Below, piece after piece: positions 14,308-17,924 of a DNA stretch of 17,924 bases. A model generated the notes under the pieces. That model did not search any database, was not told where the DNA came from, and saw nothing but the letters and a program-made list of their open reading frames with translations. Position 1 is the first letter of the stretch. Each line of letters begins with the position of its first letter. Location: the NCBI GenBank assembly GCA_016715205.1, contig JADKBC010000025.1, positions 1 through 17,924 of the forward strand. The letters run 5' to 3'. A program made the position numbers and the translations under genes. This DNA comes from Holophaga sp. Its GTDB lineage: Bacteria; Acidobacteriota; Holophagae; Holophagales; Holophagaceae.

Positions 14308-15837
14308 TCACATCCTCATCAGAACTTTCAGCAGCGTTTTCTCATCTCGGAGGAAAACCGCTGCAATGCGCCGAAGGCGCTCCATCCGTTCCTCTAGAAC
14401 GCCAACCGAACCGGGTGTGGTATGTCGAATTTTTAACGGCGGAAAGGCCCCCTTGGTCCCCTCGGGCAACCCATCCCAGGCTTGCATCAAAGGGTCATCC
14501 TGCATAAGGAACCAGAACATGGCTTCCTCTCGTCGTTCAGGTGTGGGGGCGAATTGGTCCCACGCACCAGAAGAGAAGCCACACCGAGCATCTAACAGTC
14601 GCAAGTAGGCCTGGTACCCACGTTCACTGCGGAAGTTCACCCGATGAGGCTCCCAGTCTTCTTCGTGGTGATCCAATTCTTCAGCCGGGTCGGATACGGG
14701 CATTCCTTTGGGCCCATTTCCCGTGATCCTCCAATTACGCAGGGTAGCTTCGTAGCAGTCCGCACTCTCAAGCCAGCGATCAATATTCCGCTGCATCTCA
14801 GGCCGATCCGATAGGCTGCGAACCGTGCCCTGGAATTCGCTGGATTCGCAGTGAGAGGCTGGCATATCGACCCCTTCCCACTGTTCGGCTTCTTGAAGGA
14901 GACGAGGATCCAGTTCCTCCTGCACCAGCTCCACCAGCAGTTCAGGAATGTCCAGGCCCTCTTGACGTGATTCTCGAAGGGCGGCCACCCAGTGCCGTGC
15001 AAGCTGCGCCAGGACACTTGTGCCTTGGCTTGAGAGTTCGTGTCGGATTTCTTCTACCCTTTGAGCAGCCTGTGCGCCGGACCACCAGGTTCTGCGCCCA
15101 TCTTTGAGATCAACCAGATCGAGAGTTGTCTCCTTGTCGGCTGAGTTGGACTCGGCCAATTGGAGAAACAGCGACAAGCCTTTTACAAGGATGCTCCCCA
15201 TGTGCTCAAGGGTGACCGTTCTCCCCTCACGCCAGGGCAGCGCCCGTTCTAACATGCCGCGTACGGCATCTGCGAGAGATCGGTGCGCGTAGACGAAGGC
15301 TACCTTCCGCCCACTCTCACGTGCCAAACGTCGCAGTTCGCGGGCGGTGTCAAAGGAAGAGAGGGGGCTGTCCACAATGGTATGAAATGCTCGCCCCATC
15401 CCGCCTTTCACTAGCGTGGTCTTGCCACAGGCAGGCATGCCCATGGTGATAAGCACGCACTCGTTTGAGGAGGCCACCGGCATCGCCATGCGCTTTCGGA
15501 ACATACGCATCGGGAGGGAAGCTAAGGCCTCACCCGAAAATCGGTAGCTCAGTAAGGGATTACGGGCTGTCCATCTCAGGATGCCAACGAGGTCATCACC
15601 GCCGATCAGCTTCCCGTAGAGCGTGAATGGGTCCTCGTTGTAGAGAGCAAATGCCTTCTCGGGATCTCCGGCGAAGCGGTTGGCAAGCCCGATGATCTCG
15701 GAGACCTCTGGCATCTCCCGCAAACGTGTGGCCAGGGAAGTCGAGACAGGGTCGCCGGGTTGCTCAATTTGCCGAATGAGTGGGACGGATCCCAGATCGA
15801 GTTCAATGCGAATCGGCGATGATTCTTCAGAACTCAT
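14308..15837 (-). CDS. Large zeta-toxin-like P-loop protein
   Basis: A 509-aa cytoplasmic protein. ATG 15837 follows GGGAG by eight bases on the minus strand and is preferred to TTG 15900. Residues about 126-245 form a P-loop kinase-like core: Walker A 'ITMGMPACGKTTLVKGGM' (GxxxxGKT at 133-140), a switch-like 'TIVDSPLSSFDTA' (Asp156), then 'KVAFVYAHRSLADAVRGMLE' with 'EGRTV' and a His (212), resembling the order of motifs in zeta toxins and related small-molecule kinases. The N-terminal 120 residues and a C-terminal 260 residues (acidic, Trp- and Glu-rich, helical) are not recognised. Ordinary zeta toxins are about 200-280 aa. It is converging on the integrase gene and lies 105 bases downstream of the helicase pseudogene's original stop, on the same strand, so the two were likely one operon. 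No antitoxin-like gene is seen. Confidence 0.65.
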   Translation of the reverse strand: MSSEESSPIRIELDLGSVPLIRQIEQPGDPVSTSLATRLREMPEVSEIIGLANRFAGDPEKAFALYNEDPFTLYGKLIGGDDLVGILRWTARNPLLSYRFSGEALASLPMRMFRKRMAMPVASSNECVLITMGMPACGKTTLVKGGMGRAFHTIVDSPLSSFDTARELRRLARESGRKVAFVYAHRSLADAVRGMLERALPWREGRTVTLEHMGSILVKGLSLFLQLAESNSADKETTLDLVDLKDGRRTWWSGAQAAQRVEEIRHELSSQGTSVLAQLARHWVAALRESRQEGLDIPELLVELVQEELDPRLLQEAEQWEGVDMPASHCESSEFQGTVRSLSDRPEMQRNIDRWLESADCYEATLRNWRITGNGPKGMPVSDPAEELDHHEEDWEPHRVNFRSERGYQAYLRLLDARCGFSSGAWDQFAPTPERREEAMFWFLMQDDPLMQAWDGLPEGTKGAFPPLKIRHTTPGSVGVLEERMERLRRIAAVFLRDEKTLLKVLMRM

Positions 15838-15942
15838 GGTTGTCTCTCCCGTGAAGCATATTTCCCATTCTGGGTCCGATGATGCGTCAGTAGCTGTCAA
15901 ACCCTCGAAAACGAAAACCGAGCAGTAACCGGATTTGTTTCG

Positions 15943-17924
15943 CTAAATCTTTCTCCATTTCCTAACCCTCTCAATGCACGCTGGCATGTTGTCCCGCAGT
16001 TCGTAACCCAGAACCGCATGACATCCCAGCCAAGCTCGATCATCCGCATGTTCCGCATCTGGTCGCGGCGGAGCAATTCTCCATTCCAGGCTCGGTGATA
16101 GCGTTACCCGTCCACCTCGATATCGAGGCGGCGATCCCCGTCGATCAGGGCAAAGTCCAGAGTGTATTTTTCGACATCGAACTGCGGTATGGGGCGCAGC
16201 CCGGCGCGATACAGTTCCTGGTAGAAGACCCTTTCCCAGTCGGAGACAAGCTCTGGGCGCGATATCGAAGGATATGCCAGGCCTAGATCTTCACCCGTAT
16301 GGTCAACCTCTTGCTTTGTCTGCTTCTCAGCCGAGAGTCCATCGATGAAACCGGAGAACTTCGCGAGGTAGTCCACACCTTCGGAAATCGCTGCCTTCCT
16401 GTCACCGACCACAACCAAGCATGCCTTTGCCTCGTTACGGCCACATTGAACAGGTTGCCGTTGTTGGAGAGAAATCCAATGGCCCCTTTCGGAGAACCTT
16501 TGGAAATCACGGGAGAAAAGATCATCACATCGCACTCATCCCCCTGGAAGCGATGCACGGTATCGATCAGCAGGCCGGTGTTGAGCAGGCGCGTGCTTTG
16601 CGGATGGGCATGCACAAGATCACGGATCCGATTGACCTGGGCCCGAAACGGTGTGACGACACCGACAGATCCCTTGTAATCCTGTTGGACGAGGATGCGT
16701 TCGAGTTCACGCACAACGGCGTTGGCTTCTACCTCATTCATCGCACTGCTACCGCCAGGCCGGGTCACATTCCCTCGGCGTGAATCCACCGCACTGCTGG
16801 CTTATCCCTGTCGGGACTCTTCAGAAGGTCATAGCGCGTGGCGACACGCAGATCCCCCGCATAGAAGTAATGGTTGGAGAACGTGATGATGTCAGCGTGG
16901 GAGCGGTGATGGTCCTTGAGCATCACCTGGTCATCCAGAACCATCGGAGATGCGAGGTCGAAGGCCGAATTTGAGGAATAGCCCCACGCCGCGTAGCTCT
17001 CGAACAAGTCGTACCGTGCAAGCAACTCCGCATCCCGCTTGATCGGAATCGCACTGATGTGCTTGAGCTGCTTGGGATCACCAATGATGACCACAGACTT
17101 AGCCCGGTACAACAGAGGCAGCAGAGATGCGATATCGCACTGGCTGGCCTCGTCTACGACCAGCAGATCGAAAAAGCCTGGCTCAAAGGGCACTCGACCT
17201 CGCGCCGAGAGGGAGGTCACGGCCCAGCAAGGAAGCTGGCCCAGGAGCTTCGGATAGAGGCGGTAGTACTGCGCGAACACCTCTTTCCCAACGGACGATC
17301 CATTCTCATCGGACTGCGAGAGCAGCCTCAGAATGGCGCAGAAATCCCCGAGAACTTTCCGATCCTCTGCTGAGAGGCGAGAAGGTGCCAAGCGCAGCCA
17401 GGCCTCCCAGAGCCGACGCGATTGCACAGGGACCTTGTCCATCCATTGGGCAAGTTCGCGGGACATCTTCAATCCGCTCCCCCGCACCAGCATCATCAGG
17501 AGTTCCCGGTAGCCCTTGGCCGCCTCCAAGTGCGGGATTCTTGCGCGCAGCCTGCAGGCCACCTGTATCCAATCTGCCACAGCGGTTTCGTCGGTCAGGT
17601 CAGGTGGGCATGGGATTTCGGCGGAATGGAGGCTGGGGATAGCGGCGCTGATCACTTGCCGCAGCGATTCAAGACGCTCCGCGACACTCCATCGCCAGAG
17701 CAGTTTCCCAAACCAGGATTGATGTTCCTTGGATGCTCTTTTGCCAGCCGCCTCCAGTTGATGCGCGATCAACGCCAAATTCCCCAGATCGAGAGACGCA
17801 ACTCGCAGGAACAGATCTTCCCCAAGCGTCTGGCGAATCGTCTCTATTTCGCTCTCTGCCGCGTCCACACTGTTGCGGAGCTGGATGACTTCTTCAGAAC
17901 GACGCTGCAAATCCTGAACCTTCC
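15943..17924 (-). pseudogene. Broken SF1 (UPF1/DNA2-like) helicase with C-terminal Vsr/DUF559-like nuclease; 5' end off the right edge
   Basis: The 5' part, including Walker A, lies beyond the window. The first frame (17924 to 16765) holds a coiled coil, motif II 'DLLVVDEASQCD', motif III 'VVIIGDPKQLKHI' and 'LKDHHRSHADIITFSNHYF'. It stops just after 'RWIHAEG'; one base away the frame from 16775 resumes with 'NVTRPGGSSAMNEVEA', 'VGVVTPFRAQVNRI' and 'LIDTVHRFQGDECDVMIFSP'. It breaks again inside motif VI: 'NLFNVAVTR' continues one frame over as 'AKACLVVVGD' near 16431. The nuclease part ('YTLDFALIDGDRRLDIEVDG') meets TAA at 16104-16106, yet the same frame continues 'RYHRAWNGELLRRDQMRN' to 'RFWV', and after a third shift near 16005 reads 'YELRDNMPACIERVRKWRKI' to the stop at 15943-15945. 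Each shift is repaired by one added base in a homopolymer. It is non-functional as written unless these are sequencing errors. Confidence 0.88.

Noticed and set aside
14258..14608. Plus-strand open frame opposite the zeta-like gene
   Set aside because: A shadow of the minus-strand gene, with no RBS or motif.
1..17924. CRISPR arrays, rRNA genes, insertion sequence ends
   Set aside because: No regularly spaced repeats, rRNA-like sequence or transposase gene was seen anywhere in the window.

Overview
The window reads as a GC-rich chromosome of a diderm (Gram-negative-type) bacterium. A TonB-dependent receptor, several exported proteins, a c-type heme motif, and a diguanylate cyclase fused to hemerythrin suggest a respiratory environmental lineage. 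Acidobacteriota (Holophaga/Geothrix-like) or a delta-proteobacterial type would fit, but this is a guess from gene content, not something the sequence proves.

Left part (1-6470), exported and envelope proteins. A CocE/NonD-type serine hydrolase runs off the left edge on the minus strand, divergent from an exported SHOCT-domain protein. After a long near-perfect dyad (2603-2660) comes a two-gene operon: a TonB-dependent receptor and a periplasmic protein with two sulfite-oxidase-like half domains around a single CxxCH heme motif. A strong stem-loop and a small exported beta-barrel-like protein follow.

Middle part (6470-11861), a regulated cytoplasmic operon and a signalling protein. A TetR regulator, apparently leaderless, has an 18-bp perfect palindrome inside its own promoter. 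It heads a compact run of a cysteine-rich DUF3795-type protein, an OsmC-type protein and a SAM methyltransferase. Next is a short flavodoxin-like remnant with its own promoter and RBS. Then comes an 804-aa sensor: NMT1/THI5-like periplasmic domain, TM helix, PAS, GGDEF and hemerythrin.

Right part (about 12100-17924), edge of an integrative element. An excisionase-like HTH gene and a bidirectional terminator precede a 63-bp 3' fragment of a tRNA-Ser(GGA) gene. The fragment stops at the anticodon stem and is best read as the displaced attachment site of an element that extends rightwards. Inside the element are an AT-rich repeat-bearing leader, a tyrosine recombinase with an atypical active site and a messy C terminus, a large zeta-toxin-like P-loop protein, and an SF1 helicase-nuclease that leaves the window on the right. 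The helicase gene is broken by three apparent single-base losses and one in-frame stop. The helicase-nuclease plus P-loop pair looks like defence-type cargo, and is the best candidate here for something not described, although one partner is decayed.
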